Below are positions 34,377-43,733 of a DNA stretch of 64,000 nt, piece after piece. The stretch is from CADEFX01 sp046154585 (GTDB lineage: Bacteria; Pseudomonadota; Alphaproteobacteria; Rhizobiales; Hyphomicrobiaceae): assembly GCA_046154585.1 (NCBI GenBank), contig JBJXDX010000017.1, forward strand, positions 4,830-68,829, read 5' to 3'. The translations under genes were made by a program, and so were the position numbers. Below the pieces are notes generated by a model. It saw only the letters and a list, made by a program, of their open reading frames with translations, was not told where the DNA came from and ran no database searches. Each line of letters opens with the position of its first letter. The stretch's first letter is position 1.

Positions 34377-35324
34377 TTGGGCGCTTACCTGGTCCGCCGA
34401 TTTTTCCTGATGCTCCTGACGCTGTTCGGCATGTCGGTGCTGATCTTCGTGCTGCTGCGCGTCATGCCCGGCAACATCAGCGACATCCTATTCGAGTCCG
34501 CGGGCCTCGTGAACCCGGCCGAGAAGGCCAAGATCGAAAAGGAGCTGGGCCTCGATCAACCGCTCGTCGTGCAGTACACCAGCTGGATCAGCGGGTTGAT
34601 GCGTGGCGATCTGGGCTATGCCTATGTCTCCGAGAAGCCGGCGCTTGACGAGATCCTGCCGCGTATCCCCATCACGGCCAAGCTGGCGGTGCTGGCGCTT
34701 TTTTTCTCCATTATCCTCGGCGTGCCGCTGGGCGTCATCAGCGCCGTCAAGCAGGACACACCCCTCGACTATGCCTTGAGAGTGGTCAGTCTCAGCGGCC
34801 TGTCGCTGCCCTCGTTCTGGCTGGCGCTGCTGATTCTCATGGGCTTCGTGCATTTCCTCGGCTGGATTCCAATCTATACCGACAAGCCCGCCAGCATCTG
34901 GCACGAGCTGGCCCTGCTCAGCATCCCAGCCGCGGCGGTCGGCTTCCGCGCCTCCGCGCTCATCATGCGCCTGACACGGTCGTCGATGCTTGAAGTTCTG
35001 CGGCAGGACTACATCCGCACCGCGCGCGCCAAGGGCGCCTCCAACAGCTCCGTCAACTACGACCATGCGCTCCGCAACGCCGTCCTGCCCGTCATCACCA
35101 TCATCGGCATCGAGGCGGCGTTCCTGATCGGCGGCCTCATCGTCACCGAGACGGTGTTCAACATTCCCGGCGTCGCCCGCTTCCTCGTCGAGGCCATCCG
35201 CTGGCGCGACTATCCGATCGTGCAGAACCTCGTCATGTTCATCGCTGTCGTGGTCGTCATCGTCAATTTTCTGGTCGACATGGCCTACGTCGTTCTCGAC
35301 CCGCGCATCAAGTACGAGGACTGA
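34377..35324 (+). CDS. ABC transporter permease (DppB type)
   Basis: 315 residues, six membrane segments. Starts with TTG at 34377 (AAGGA upstream), giving GAYLVRRFFLMLLTLFGMSV, the usual DppB opening. The EAA-loop that contacts the ATPases lies at about residues 208-240 (YIRTARAKGASNSSVNYDHALRN). Spaced 102 bases from the binding-protein gene and 3 bases before the next permease. Confidence 0.92.
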   Translation: MGAYLVRRFFLMLLTLFGMSVLIFVLLRVMPGNISDILFESAGLVNPAEKAKIEKELGLDQPLVVQYTSWISGLMRGDLGYAYVSEKPALDEILPRIPITAKLAVLALFFSIILGVPLGVISAVKQDTPLDYALRVVSLSGLSLPSFWLALLILMGFVHFLGWIPIYTDKPASIWHELALLSIPAAAVGFRASALIMRLTRSSMLEVLRQDYIRTARAKGASNSSVNYDHALRNAVLPVITIIGIEAAFLIGGLIVTETVFNIPGVARFLVEAIRWRDYPIVQNLVMFIAVVVVIVNFLVDMAYVVLDPRIKYED

Positions 35325-35327
35325 TCC

Positions 35328-36221
35328 ATGGCCGTCCTCGACCACCGCGCAGAGCTCAACCGGGCGGGTGCCAATGCCACCGGCTTCTTCGGCACTGCCC
35401 GTTTCCTCATGCGGCGCTATCCGCTGGGCGCCGTCGGCGCTGTCATCGTCGCACTGTTCGTGCTCACTGCACTCCTGGCCGGCTGGATCACTGTCTATGA
35501 TCCGACCAGCACGAACCCGCGCGCCTCGCTGGCGCGTCCGAGCGCCGACCACCCTCTCGGCGCCGATTTCATGGGCCGTGACATGTGGAGCCGCGTCGCT
35601 TATGGCGCCCGCATCTCGCTGGCCGTCGGCGTCGGCTCGACGTTCCTTGGCTGCCTCATCGGCGTGGCCGTCGGCCTGACGTCGGGATACTTCGGCGGCT
35701 GGTACGACCTCCTGATCCAGCGTCTCATCGACATCATGCAGGCCCTGCCGCTGCTGGTGATGGCCCTGGTGATGGCGGCCTCGCTCGGACCGTCGCTGCA
35801 GAACACCATCATCGCCATCGCCATTCCGCTGGTGCCCAACGTCGCCCGCGTCATCCGCTCCAACACGCTGTCCTTGCGCGAAATGCCCTATGTCGAAGCT
35901 GCCCGCGCCGTCGGCATGAGCGAGCTCTCCATCGCTGTCCGCCACGTATTGCCCAACACCCTGGCGCCTCTGATCGTGCTGGCTACCGCCCAGCTCGGCG
36001 CCGCCATCCTGACCGAGGCCGCGCTGTCTTTCCTCGGCCTCGGCATCCCCGAGCCGCATCCCTCGTGGGGCCGCATGCTGTCGGAATCGGCCGCCGAGTA
36101 CGTGCGCACGGCGCCCTGGCTCGTCATCTTCCCCGGCATTGCCATTAGCCTCGCCGTGTTCGGCACCAACCTCCTCGGCGACGCCCTCCGCGACTACCTC
36201 GACCCCCGCCAGCGCACGTGA
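35328..36221 (+). CDS. ABC transporter permease (DppC type)
   Basis: 297 residues, DppC/OppC family with N-terminal OppC-type segment and about six membrane helices. The EAA loop is YVEAARAVGMSELSIAVRHVLPN. Ends in an ATGA overlap with the first ATPase gene, so translation is coupled. Forms the channel with the DppB-type permease. Confidence 0.93.
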   Translation: MAVLDHRAELNRAGANATGFFGTARFLMRRYPLGAVGAVIVALFVLTALLAGWITVYDPTSTNPRASLARPSADHPLGADFMGRDMWSRVAYGARISLAVGVGSTFLGCLIGVAVGLTSGYFGGWYDLLIQRLIDIMQALPLLVMALVMAASLGPSLQNTIIAIAIPLVPNVARVIRSNTLSLREMPYVEAARAVGMSELSIAVRHVLPNTLAPLIVLATAQLGAAILTEAALSFLGLGIPEPHPSWGRMLSESAAEYVRTAPWLVIFPGIAISLAVFGTNLLGDALRDYLDPRQRT

Positions 36222-37297
36222 TGTCAGCACAAGGAACCGCCGCACGCATGGATGCCAGGGCCGACGTTCAGCCGGAAGCGAGCGCTGAGGCGCTGCTCCA
36301 GGTCGACGACCTGCAGACCTATTTCTTCACGCGGCAGGGCGTCGTCAAGGCGGTCGACGGCGTGTCGTTCGCTCTCAAGCGCGGCGAGACACTCGCCATC
36401 GTCGGCGAATCCGGCTGCGGCAAGAGCATTACCGCCCTCTCCCTGCTGCGCCTCATTCCCGATCCGCCCGGCCGCATCGTCGGCGGCGCCATCCGCCTCG
36501 CCGGTCACGACCTGATGACGCTCGACGAGCCCGCCATGCGCAAGGTGCGCGGCAACGACATCTCCATGATCTTCCAGGAGCCCATGACCTCGCTCAACCC
36601 GGTCATGACCATCGGCCGGCAGATCGCCGAGGTCGTCCTCCTGCACCAGAACGTGAGTCGCAAGGAGGCCTTGGACAAAGCCGTCGAGATGCTGCGCCTC
36701 GTGCGCATCCCCGAGCCCGAGCAGCGCGTCAAGGAATACCCGCACCAGCTCTCGGGCGGCATGCGCCAGCGAGCCATGATCGCCATCGCGCTCGCCTGCA
36801 ACCCCAAGGTGCTGATCGCCGACGAGCCCACCACCGCGCTCGACGTCACGATCCAGGCGCAGATCCTCGAGCTGATCGTCGAGCTGCAGCAGGAGCTCGG
36901 CACCGCCGTCATCCTCATCACGCACGACCTGGGCGTCGTCGCCGAAACCGCGCAGCGCGTCATCGTCATGTATGCCGGCCGCAAGGTCGAGGAGGCGGAG
37001 GTCGGCGAGTTGTTCGCGCACTCGCTGCATCCCTATACGCACGGCCTGCTGGCCTCCATCCCGCGGCTCGACCTGATGCGCGGCGAAGTGCGCGACACGA
37101 CGCAGCGCCTGCAGGAAATCACCGGCATCGTGCCGGCGCTGACCGATCTGCCGCAAGGCTGCGTCTTCGCCCCGCGCTGCAAGTTCGCCGACGATCGCTG
37201 CCGCGCCCAGTATCCGCCTTACGAACAGAAACGCCCCGGGCACTGGGCCGCCTGCTGGAACTCCGAGGCTCTGTACGGAGGCGCCCGCCATGCTTGA
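36218..37297 (+). CDS. ABC transporter ATP-binding protein (DppD type)
   Basis: 359 residues. Walker A GESGCGKS, Q-loop in IFQEPMTSLNP, signature LSGGMRQR, Walker B VLIADEPTTALD, and H-loop ITHDLGVV. The C-terminal oligopeptide-transporter domain carries the Cys-containing GCVFAPRCKFADDRC segment. Pairs with the next gene as a heterodimeric ATPase. Overlaps that gene by 8 bases. Confidence 0.94.
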   Translation: MMSAQGTAARMDARADVQPEASAEALLQVDDLQTYFFTRQGVVKAVDGVSFALKRGETLAIVGESGCGKSITALSLLRLIPDPPGRIVGGAIRLAGHDLMTLDEPAMRKVRGNDISMIFQEPMTSLNPVMTIGRQIAEVVLLHQNVSRKEALDKAVEMLRLVRIPEPEQRVKEYPHQLSGGMRQRAMIAIALACNPKVLIADEPTTALDVTIQAQILELIVELQQELGTAVILITHDLGVVAETAQRVIVMYAGRKVEEAEVGELFAHSLHPYTHGLLASIPRLDLMRGEVRDTTQRLQEITGIVPALTDLPQGCVFAPRCKFADDRCRAQYPPYEQKRPGHWAACWNSEALYGGARHA

Positions 37298-38300
37298 CAA
37301 CGTCAAGCCGAAGCCGGGCGCCGAGGCGGCAACGGGCTCCGGCAACGTGCTCGAGGTGCAGGACCTCAAGAAGCACTTCCCGATCCGCAAAGGCCTCCTG
37401 CGCCGCACGGTCGGCCACGTCTACGCCGTCGACGGCGTGAGCTTCTCCATCAAGGCCGGCGAGACACTCGGCCTCGTCGGCGAGTCGGGCTGCGGCAAAT
37501 CCACAGTCGGCCGGGTGATCCTGCGCCTCATCGAGCCGACCGCCGGCACGATCAAAGTCGAGGAGCAGGACATCACGCATCTGAGCAAAGCCGAGATGCG
37601 CCCATTCCGCCGCCAGATGCAAATCATTTTCCAGGACCCGTTCTCGTCCCTCGATCCGCGCATGACGGCCGGCAACATCGTCGGCGAGCCCCTGCGCGTG
37701 CACGGCGTCGGCCGGCGAGGCGAGCGCCGCGATCAGGTCGCAGAGCTTTTCGAGCGCGTCGGCCTGCGCCGCGGACAGATGGACAACTACCCGCATCAAT
37801 TCTCAGGCGGGCAGCGCCAGCGCATCGGCATCGCCCGGGCGCTGGCGCTCAATCCGCGCCTCATCATTGGCGACGAGCCGGTCTCGGCGCTCGACGTGTC
37901 CATCCAGGCCCAGGTCATCAACCTGCTCATGGATCTGCAGCGCGATCTCGGCTTGGGTTACCTCTTCATTTCGCACAACCTCGCCGTGGTCGAGCACATC
38001 AGCCACAAGATCGCGGTCATGTATCTGGGCCGCCTCGTCGAGTACGCCGACAAGCGCACGATTTTCACCAGCCCCAAGCATCCCTACACCGAGGCGCTGC
38101 TGTCTGCGGTGCCGGTCCCCGATCCGGCCATCAAGCGCCGGAAGCTCGTCGTGCAGGGCGACGTCCCGAGCCCCATGCGCCCGCCGCCGGGCTGTCATTT
38201 CCATACACGCTGCCCCTACGCCGTGGAGCGCTGCAAGGTCGAAGTCCCAGCCCTGCGCGACCTCGGCGGCGGCCAGCTCGTCGCGTGTCATTTACGATGA
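37290..38300 (+). CDS. ABC transporter ATP-binding protein (DppF type)
   Basis: 336 residues. Walker A GESGCGKST, signature FSGGQRQR, Walker B LIIGDEPVSALD and C-terminal GCHFHTRCPYAVERC. The longer N-terminal region KHFPIRKGLLRRTVGHV is typical of DppF/OppF. Last gene of the importer operon; repeat A copy 3 follows. Confidence 0.94.
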   Translation: MLDNVKPKPGAEAATGSGNVLEVQDLKKHFPIRKGLLRRTVGHVYAVDGVSFSIKAGETLGLVGESGCGKSTVGRVILRLIEPTAGTIKVEEQDITHLSKAEMRPFRRQMQIIFQDPFSSLDPRMTAGNIVGEPLRVHGVGRRGERRDQVAELFERVGLRRGQMDNYPHQFSGGQRQRIGIARALALNPRLIIGDEPVSALDVSIQAQVINLLMDLQRDLGLGYLFISHNLAVVEHISHKIAVMYLGRLVEYADKRTIFTSPKHPYTEALLSAVPVPDPAIKRRKLVVQGDVPSPMRPPPGCHFHTRCPYAVERCKVEVPALRDLGGGQLVACHLR

Positions 38301-38375
38301 GGGTGAGATGGTGAGTGGTAGATGTCGGCGCCCAATTTTACTCACCACCTGGCCATCTCACTACCTCACCTCTGT

Positions 38376-38536
38376 TGTCATCCTGGGCAAGCGCGGGCCA
38401 AGGCCGTGATGTTAGATTTCAAATGCCAATCCCGCGCGCGATCCGGGACCCAGAAGCAAATGCGGCAGCCACCTTCACTTGTGGCCCTGGATCCCGGCTT
38501 CTCGCTTCGACTTCGATTTCGCTCGGCCGGGATGAC
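38376..38536. repeat. Dispersed palindromic repeat A, copy 3 (extended)
   Basis: TGTCATCCTGGGCAAGCGCG opens the element; CGCGCGATCCGGGACCCAG follows; a further arm GGCCGGGATGACA closes it at 38536, giving a larger palindrome than the other copies. It fills the gap between the importer operon and the MmgE/PrpD gene. Confidence 0.75.
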
Positions 38537-38572
38537 ACTGATTGGTGATCGCGATTTTCAAGGAGCCTGCTC

Positions 38573-39940
38573 ATGACTGCCACGCGCGCGCAAACCCCGG
38601 ATCTCCACCCCACCCGCGATCTCGCGCTCTGGTCGAGCGGCGTTACCCACGCAGACATCTCCGACACCGCCCGCACCTGGGCACGCCACGCCATCCTCGA
38701 CTGGTTCGGCGTCACCATTGCCGGCGCGCGCGAGCCGCTGGCCGCCATCCTGGCCGAGGAGTTCGCCGGCGGCGGCAATGCGCGCGCCACGCTTGTCGCG
38801 CTTAAGAACACAGCGGCCGCGCATGACGCCGCCCTCGTCAACGGCGCCGTCTCGCATGCCCTCGACTTCGACGACGTGAACCGCCACATGCACGGCCACC
38901 CGACCGTGCCCGTCGCCTCTGCCGTGCTCGCGCTCGGAGAAGTGCTCGGCTCCAGCGGCCGCGATATCGTCCTCGCCTTCATCGCCGGCTACGAGGTCGA
39001 ATGCCGCCTGGGCGACATGTGCGGCGACGCCCATTACGACAAGGGCTTCCACGCCACCGGCACGTTCGGCACCTTCGGTGCGGCAGCGGGCGCCGCGCGG
39101 CTCATGGGCCTCGACGCGGAGCAAACCGCTGCTGCGCTCGGCATTGCCGCCTCGCAGGCCTCGGGCCTCAAGCTCAACTTCGGCACCATGACGAAGCCGC
39201 TGCATGCCGGCAAAGCCGCCGCCAACGGCCTGATCGCCGCGCGCCTTGCTGCCCGCGGCTTCACCGCCCGTCACGACGCCATCGAAGCCCCGCAGGGCTT
39301 CGCCGCCACGCAGGCGCCGGGCTTCAATGCTCAGCCCGTGCGCCCCGATCGCAACGCGCCATTCGCGGTCGAGGAAAACCTCTTCAAGTATCACGCCGCC
39401 TGCTACCTCACGCATTCGAGCATCGAGGCCATCCGCGACCTGCGCCGCCAGCACAACATCGGCCTCGACGACCTCGAGGCCATGACGCTGCACGTCGATC
39501 CCGGCCACCTCAAGGTGTGCAACATCCCCGAGCCCGCCAGCGGCCTCGAAGTGAAGTTCTCGATCCGCCATCTCACCGGCATGGCGCTCGACGGCATCGA
39601 CACCGCCGCGCTCGAAACCTATTCGGACGCTTCCGCGCGCGATGCCCGCTACGCGAGTGCCCGCGAGCGCATTCGCATCGCGCCGCGCATCGCACCTCCC
39701 GAGGAACGGCACGGCGCCGCTGTCGCGATCAAGCTGAAGGACGGCAGCACAGTCCAAGCCGAAGCAAATGTCGGCATTCCCGCGACTGATCTCATTGTCC
39801 AGGAAGAAAAACTCGTCGCTAAGTTCCGCGCCCTCGCCGAGCCCGTCATCGGCCGCGACCGCGCGCAGTCGGCCGAGGCCATGTTGCTGCGGCTCGATAC
39901 GCTGCCTGACGTGAAGGAGCTGATGCGCACCGTCGCCTGA
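38573..39940 (+). CDS. MmgE/PrpD family protein
   Basis: 455 residues. Helical domain with SHALDFDDVNRHMHGHPTVPVASAVLALGE, the region that holds the active-site residues of 2-methylcitrate dehydratase and cis-aconitate decarboxylase, and the mid-chain GTFGTFGAAAGAARLMGLD. Members dehydrate or decarboxylate tricarboxylic acids or isomerise related compounds. There is no prpBC here, so methylcitrate metabolism is not indicated; the importer upstream may deliver its substrate (weak inference). Confidence 0.88.
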   Translation: MTATRAQTPDLHPTRDLALWSSGVTHADISDTARTWARHAILDWFGVTIAGAREPLAAILAEEFAGGGNARATLVALKNTAAAHDAALVNGAVSHALDFDDVNRHMHGHPTVPVASAVLALGEVLGSSGRDIVLAFIAGYEVECRLGDMCGDAHYDKGFHATGTFGTFGAAAGAARLMGLDAEQTAAALGIAASQASGLKLNFGTMTKPLHAGKAAANGLIAARLAARGFTARHDAIEAPQGFAATQAPGFNAQPVRPDRNAPFAVEENLFKYHAACYLTHSSIEAIRDLRRQHNIGLDDLEAMTLHVDPGHLKVCNIPEPASGLEVKFSIRHLTGMALDGIDTAALETYSDASARDARYASARERIRIAPRIAPPEERHGAAVAIKLKDGSTVQAEANVGIPATDLIVQEEKLVAKFRALAEPVIGRDRAQSAEAMLLRLDTLPDVKELMRTVA

Positions 39941-39988
39941 GCAGCATCGACGCCGATCGCAAATCGAAGCGCCTCGCTCAGACACAGT

Positions 39989-40075
39989 TGTGATCCCGGG
40001 CAAGCGCGGTTCAAGGTTGTGATGAGGGTTTCGGAACCCATTCCCGCGCGCGACCTGGGAGCCCAATGCGGCAGC
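39989..40075. repeat. Dispersed palindromic repeat A, copy 4
   Basis: GTGATCCCGGGCAAGCGCGG and CGCGCGACCTGGGAGCCCA with tail ATGCGGCAGCC, between the convergent MmgE/PrpD and site-2-protease genes. Slightly degenerate compared with the other copies. Confidence 0.7.
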
Positions 40076-40092
40076 CAGCCTCGCCTAAACTC

Positions 40093-40770
40093 TCACCGCC
40101 GCCAGCCGCCGACGCCGCGCAGCGCCTCCCAATTCGCCTGCCCGATGAACAGCGCCACCAGGAGCAGGAAGAAGGCGGCCTTCGGCAGTGCATACAGCAC
40201 CACAAGAACGGCGATCACCAGACCGAGGCTCGCCACGATCCGCGTCGCCCAGATCGAGCCGAACAGCGCGCCGAGCCAAGCGTCGAGCGTATGGCCGCCG
40301 TCGAGCGGATAGGCCGGCAGCAGGTTGAACACCATCAGGAAGAAGTTGGCGGAGGACAGCACGGCCAACGGCAAAGCGACCATGACATTTCCACTGCCCA
40401 CGGCCGTGTCCGTCAGCGCCGAAAGCCCGAGCCACAGCACGAGATTGACCGCCGGCCCCGCCAGCGAAATCGTCGACCGCGCGAACGCCGACGACGGCAG
40501 CGACCGTTCGAAATGCGCAATGCCGCCGAGTCCCGTCAGTTCGATGTGCGACACGTGCGCTTTGAACAGCCAGCCGGCAAACGCATGCCCGAGTTCATGC
40601 AGCAGGATCGACAGCAACAGCCCGATGACTATGACGAACCCTGCCGACATCATCTGGCTGTTGCCGCTGGTGAAGTAGGGATAGCTGAAGACCAGCAGCA
40701 CCAGCACGAACATCATGTCGAGATAGATCGGGATGCCGGCGATGCGACCTAACTCCATGCTGTTGAACAT
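40093..40770 (-). CDS. Site-2 protease family (M50) membrane metalloprotease
   Basis: 225 residues with about six membrane helices. Zinc motif HELGHAFAGW and the third-ligand motif NLLPAYPLDGGHTLDAW are both present. Short cytoplasm-facing M50 proteases without CBS or PDZ domains are common and of unknown substrate; some cleave regulatory membrane proteins. Start at 40770 (MFNSMELGRIAGIPIYL) is in keeping with the family. Confidence 0.9.
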   Translation of the reverse strand: MFNSMELGRIAGIPIYLDMMFVLVLLVFSYPYFTSGNSQMMSAGFVIVIGLLLSILLHELGHAFAGWLFKAHVSHIELTGLGGIAHFERSLPSSAFARSTISLAGPAVNLVLWLGLSALTDTAVGSGNVMVALPLAVLSSANFFLMVFNLLPAYPLDGGHTLDAWLGALFGSIWATRIVASLGLVIAVLVVLYALPKAAFFLLLVALFIGQANWEALRGVGGWRR

Positions 40771-40826
40771 CGAGTTGTCCGTGTGCTGTTGGTGGGCTTG
40801 GGTTCAGTGGCGTTGCGGGTAGAGCG

Positions 40827-41414
40827 CTACAAGTCTTTCGTCAGAAGGACCCATTCGCGCCCTTCGTTCTGCCATCCTTCCTTGACCTTGGTGCGCGTGG
40901 CGGCGAGGCGATAGCCGTGCCGCTCGTAAAGCCGGCGCGCACCCGCGTTCGTGTCCGAGACGATGACGCTCATGCCGCGCAAGCCCTGCGCGCGCCCGGT
41001 TTCGTCGGCAAGGTCGAGCAGTTGCGAACCGAGCCCGTGCCCGCGCACCTCGGGCACAACCGCGAGCACGTTCACATACCAGGTCGACGGCGCCAGGTTT
41101 TCCAGCTCCTGCAGCGGCACGAACATCGGCGGCATGTCGCTCCCGATCGGCACTGCCTCAGCTGGGATCGCATAGCCGATGAGGCTGCCCGCACACCGGC
41201 CCGCATGCTCGATCACCACAGCATTGCGATAGGAGAAGCTGCCCGTATCGCGAGCGGCCCGCTTGCGCCCGACGTCCCAGGCCGTCTCGCCCGGACCCGC
41301 CATCTTCTCCCAGAGATAGAGCGGCATGCCCTCGCCGGCGTAATTGACAAGCTCCGCCAGCACCGCGGCGTCCGACGGCGTCGCCTGACGGAACGGTGGC
41401 CGCAGCGGCGTCAT
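40827..41414 (-). CDS. GNAT family N-acetyltransferase
   Basis: 195 residues. Acetyl-CoA binding pattern VNVLAVVPEVRGHGLGSQLLDLADETGRA, then GMSVIVSDTNAGARRLYERHGYRLAATR. Acceptor unknown. Its ATG overlaps the argG stop codon as ATGA, so it is translated from the argG message, an association that may be conserved but gives no function. Confidence 0.87.
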   Translation of the reverse strand: MTPLRPPFRQATPSDAAVLAELVNYAGEGMPLYLWEKMAGPGETAWDVGRKRAARDTGSFSYRNAVVIEHAGRCAGSLIGYAIPAEAVPIGSDMPPMFVPLQELENLAPSTWYVNVLAVVPEVRGHGLGSQLLDLADETGRAQGLRGMSVIVSDTNAGARRLYERHGYRLAATRTKVKEGWQNEGREWVLLTKDL

Positions 41415-42658
41415 TTGCCGCCGCCCGTGCGCCGCTTACGCATGGCCAGCGTCCGCAGCCTGAGCGCGTTGAGGCGGATGAAGCCTTCCGCGTCCTTCTG
41501 GTCGTAGGCGCCCTTGTCGTCCTCGAACGTGACGAGATCCTCCGAGTAGAGCGACTTTGCGCTCTCGCGTCCCGTCACGATCACGTTGCCCTTGTACAGC
41601 TTGAGCCGCACCTCGCCCTCGACATGCTCCTGCGACTTGTCGATCAACGCCTGCAGCATCTCGCGCTCGGGCGAGAACCAGAAGCCGTTGTAGATCAGCT
41701 CGGCGTATTTCGGCATCAGCTCGTCCTTGAGATGCGCCGCGCCACGGTCGAGCGTGATGCTCTCTATGGCCCGGTGCGCGCTGAGCAGGATGGTGCCGCC
41801 CGGCGTCTCGTAGATGCCGCGCGACTTCATGCCGACGAAACGGTTCTCCACCAGATCGAGGCGGCCGATGCCGTTGTCGTGCCCCAACTTGTTGAGCGTG
41901 CTGAACAGTTCCACGGCGCCCATCTTCTTGCCGTTGAGCGAGACCGGATCTCCTTTATCGAACCCGATACGGATCTCAGTCGCCGCATCGGGCGCATCCA
42001 AGGGCGAGATCGTGCGCTGATAGACGATCTTGGGCGCCTCGATCGCCGGGTCCTCCAGCACCTTCCCCTCGGACGACGAGTGCAGCAGGTTGGCGTCCAC
42101 CGAGAACGGCGCCTCGCCTTCCTTGTCCTTGGTCACCGGAATTTGATGCTGGCGCGCGAACTCGACCAGGTCGGTCCGGCTCTTGAAGCTCCACTCACGC
42201 CAGGGCGCGATGATCTTGATGGACGGATCGAGCGCGTAGTACGTCAGCTCGAAGCGCACTTGGTCGTTGCCCTTGCCGGTGGCCCCATGGCAGACCGCAT
42301 CCGCGCCGGTTTTGTGCGCGATTTCAATCTGCTTCTTGGCGATCAGCGGCCGGGCGATTGAAGTGCCCAGCAAATACACGCCCTCGTAGAGCGCGTTCGC
42401 GCGAAACATCGGGAACACGTAGTCGCGCAGGAACTCCTCGCGCAGGTCCTCGATGAAGATGTGGTCCTTCTTGATGCCGAGCATCAGCGCCTTGCTGCGC
42501 GCCGGTTCCAGCTCCTCGCCCTGGCCCAGGTCGGCGGTGAACGTGACGACCTCGCAGTCATACGTTTCCTGCAGCCATTTCAATATGATGGATGTATCGA
42601 GCCCTCCGGAATAGGCGAGCACAACCCGCTTCACCTTGCCCTGCGTGCGCTTCGCCAT
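41411..42658 (-). CDS. argG: Argininosuccinate synthase
   Basis: 415 residues. Catalyses ATP-dependent condensation of citrulline and aspartate in arginine biosynthesis, cytoplasm. N-type PP-loop AYSGGLDTS at 15-23; citrulline/aspartate region GTSIARPLIAKKQIEIA and CHGATGKGNDQVRFE are diagnostic; KSRGIYETPGGTIL near the end of the synthetase domain. Length is normal for the rhizobial form. Coupled to the GNAT gene downstream. Confidence 0.97.
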   Translation of the reverse strand: MAKRTQGKVKRVVLAYSGGLDTSIILKWLQETYDCEVVTFTADLGQGEELEPARSKALMLGIKKDHIFIEDLREEFLRDYVFPMFRANALYEGVYLLGTSIARPLIAKKQIEIAHKTGADAVCHGATGKGNDQVRFELTYYALDPSIKIIAPWREWSFKSRTDLVEFARQHQIPVTKDKEGEAPFSVDANLLHSSSEGKVLEDPAIEAPKIVYQRTISPLDAPDAATEIRIGFDKGDPVSLNGKKMGAVELFSTLNKLGHDNGIGRLDLVENRFVGMKSRGIYETPGGTILLSAHRAIESITLDRGAAHLKDELMPKYAELIYNGFWFSPEREMLQALIDKSQEHVEGEVRLKLYKGNVIVTGRESAKSLYSEDLVTFEDDKGAYDQKDAEGFIRLNALRLRTLAMRKRRTGGGK

Positions 42659-42659
42659 T

Positions 42660-43014
42660 GCCGTTCCGACCTCTGAAATATCCCGGTTTGCGACGCACTA
42701 TAGGCCAGCCGCCGAGAGGCCGTCACGGGCTTCCTGGTTCCACGGGAAACCCACAGAAATGTGCAAATGTCGCATGAACCTTTCTGCCCACGATGCGTCT
42801 CATACTGTGCGTGACGGAATTTACCCCCGTTCCACGTTTGATACAGCGGAAGGCCCGGCCACCTTGCCTCCCCCGTCAAGGTCGCCGGTTCGGACGCCGC
42901 AGTTTAGAGCAGCCGGATTTCCCCGTCCCTCCGCGGCTGCAATTGAAGACTGTGCGGCGTAATCGCCGGCGGTTGCCGTTTCCCCTGACGCGCAACCGCC
43001 GGCATCTCTTTTTT
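42660..43014 (+). ncRNA. Candidate small RNA or small-ORF transcript ending in a strong terminator
   Basis: The 402-base gap between the divergent argG and isomerase genes holds no convincing gene, yet a textbook plus-strand terminator lies at 42965-43014. Something must be transcribed toward it. One possibility is an untranslated RNA. Another is a small protein: an open frame from about 42759 or 42774 to the TAA at 42962 ends three bases before the stem, but has no recognised family. The transcript start is not visible and the given left border is only the edge of the gap. Confidence 0.3.
42965..43014 (+). terminator. Strong rho-independent terminator
   Basis: GCCGGCGGTTGC (42965-42976) and GCAACCGCCGGC (42992-43003) form a perfect 12-bp stem with a 15-base loop, followed by ATCTCTTTTTT. 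Oriented on the plus strand with no annotated plus-strand gene upstream. Confidence 0.8.
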
Positions 43015-43060
43015 AGCCCTCCTGCCCTGCTATGCTCCTGCCCTCGCGGAGGGCAACACC

Positions 43061-43663
43061 ATGCGCAAGCTCGAATTCTGGTACGACTTTGCCTCCACCT
43101 ATTCCTACCTTTCCGCCATGCGGATCGAAGCCGCGGCCAAGCCAGCCGATGTTGAGATCATCTACCGGCCGTTCCTGCTGGGGCCGATCTTCAAGGCCCA
43201 GGGCTGGACCACGTCCCCCTTCAATCTTTTTCCCACCAAGGGCCGGTACATGGTGCGCGACATCGCCCGTGTCGCGTCTGGCCGCGGCGTGCCGTTCCAG
43301 ATGCCTCAAGCGTTTCCCGCCAACGGCTTGCACGCAGCCCGCGTCGCGCTCGCCGGCGAGGCCGAAGGTTGGATCGCCCCCTTCACCCGGGCTGTGTTCG
43401 CGGCCGAATTCGCCGAGCAGCGCGACATCGCCGACGCGGCAGTGCTGACTTCTGTCCTCGACCGGCTTGGCGTCGATACTCAGGCCGCGCTTGCCCGCAG
43501 CACCTCGCCCGAGATCAAGGATCGGCTGCGCACGCAGACCGAAGCGGCCTCCGTGCGCGGCATCTTCGGCGCTCCCACGTTCATCACCGAGGACGGCGAG
43601 TTGTTCTGGGGCGACGACAGGCTAGATCAGGCCATCGGCTGGACTCTCCACAGAGCAACGTAA
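43061..43663 (+). CDS. 2-hydroxychromene-2-carboxylate isomerase family (DsbA-like, GST kappa) protein
   Basis: 200 residues. The opening KLEFWYDFASTYSYLSAMRI matches the glutathione-binding site of HCCA isomerases, where Ser replaces the redox Cys of DsbA. GIFGAPTFITEDGELFWGDDRLDQAI is the conserved C-terminal thioredoxin-fold piece. It would isomerise a glutathione-activated aromatic ring-cleavage product; real substrate unknown as no naphthalene genes are nearby. Confidence 0.9.
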   Translation: MRKLEFWYDFASTYSYLSAMRIEAAAKPADVEIIYRPFLLGPIFKAQGWTTSPFNLFPTKGRYMVRDIARVASGRGVPFQMPQAFPANGLHAARVALAGEAEGWIAPFTRAVFAAEFAEQRDIADAAVLTSVLDRLGVDTQAALARSTSPEIKDRLRTQTEAASVRGIFGAPTFITEDGELFWGDDRLDQAIGWTLHRAT

Positions 43664-43733
43664 CGTAGTCATTCCGCGTTCATTCGCGCGGCCCTAGAGT
43701 GGGACCGTCTGACACAGGCTGGAGGAAACTGCC

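Noticed and set aside
34488..36245. 585-codon open frame antisense to both ABC permeases
   Set aside because: Composition is dominated by Asp, Gly, His and Arg and it mirrors two certain genes; no motif found.
38558..40066. 502-codon open frame antisense to the MmgE/PrpD gene
   Set aside because: Shadow of a well-supported gene with no homology signal of its own.
42736..42751. Second parS-like site GGTTCCACGGGAAACC
   Set aside because: Three or more mismatches to the consensus; too weak beside the 5592 site.
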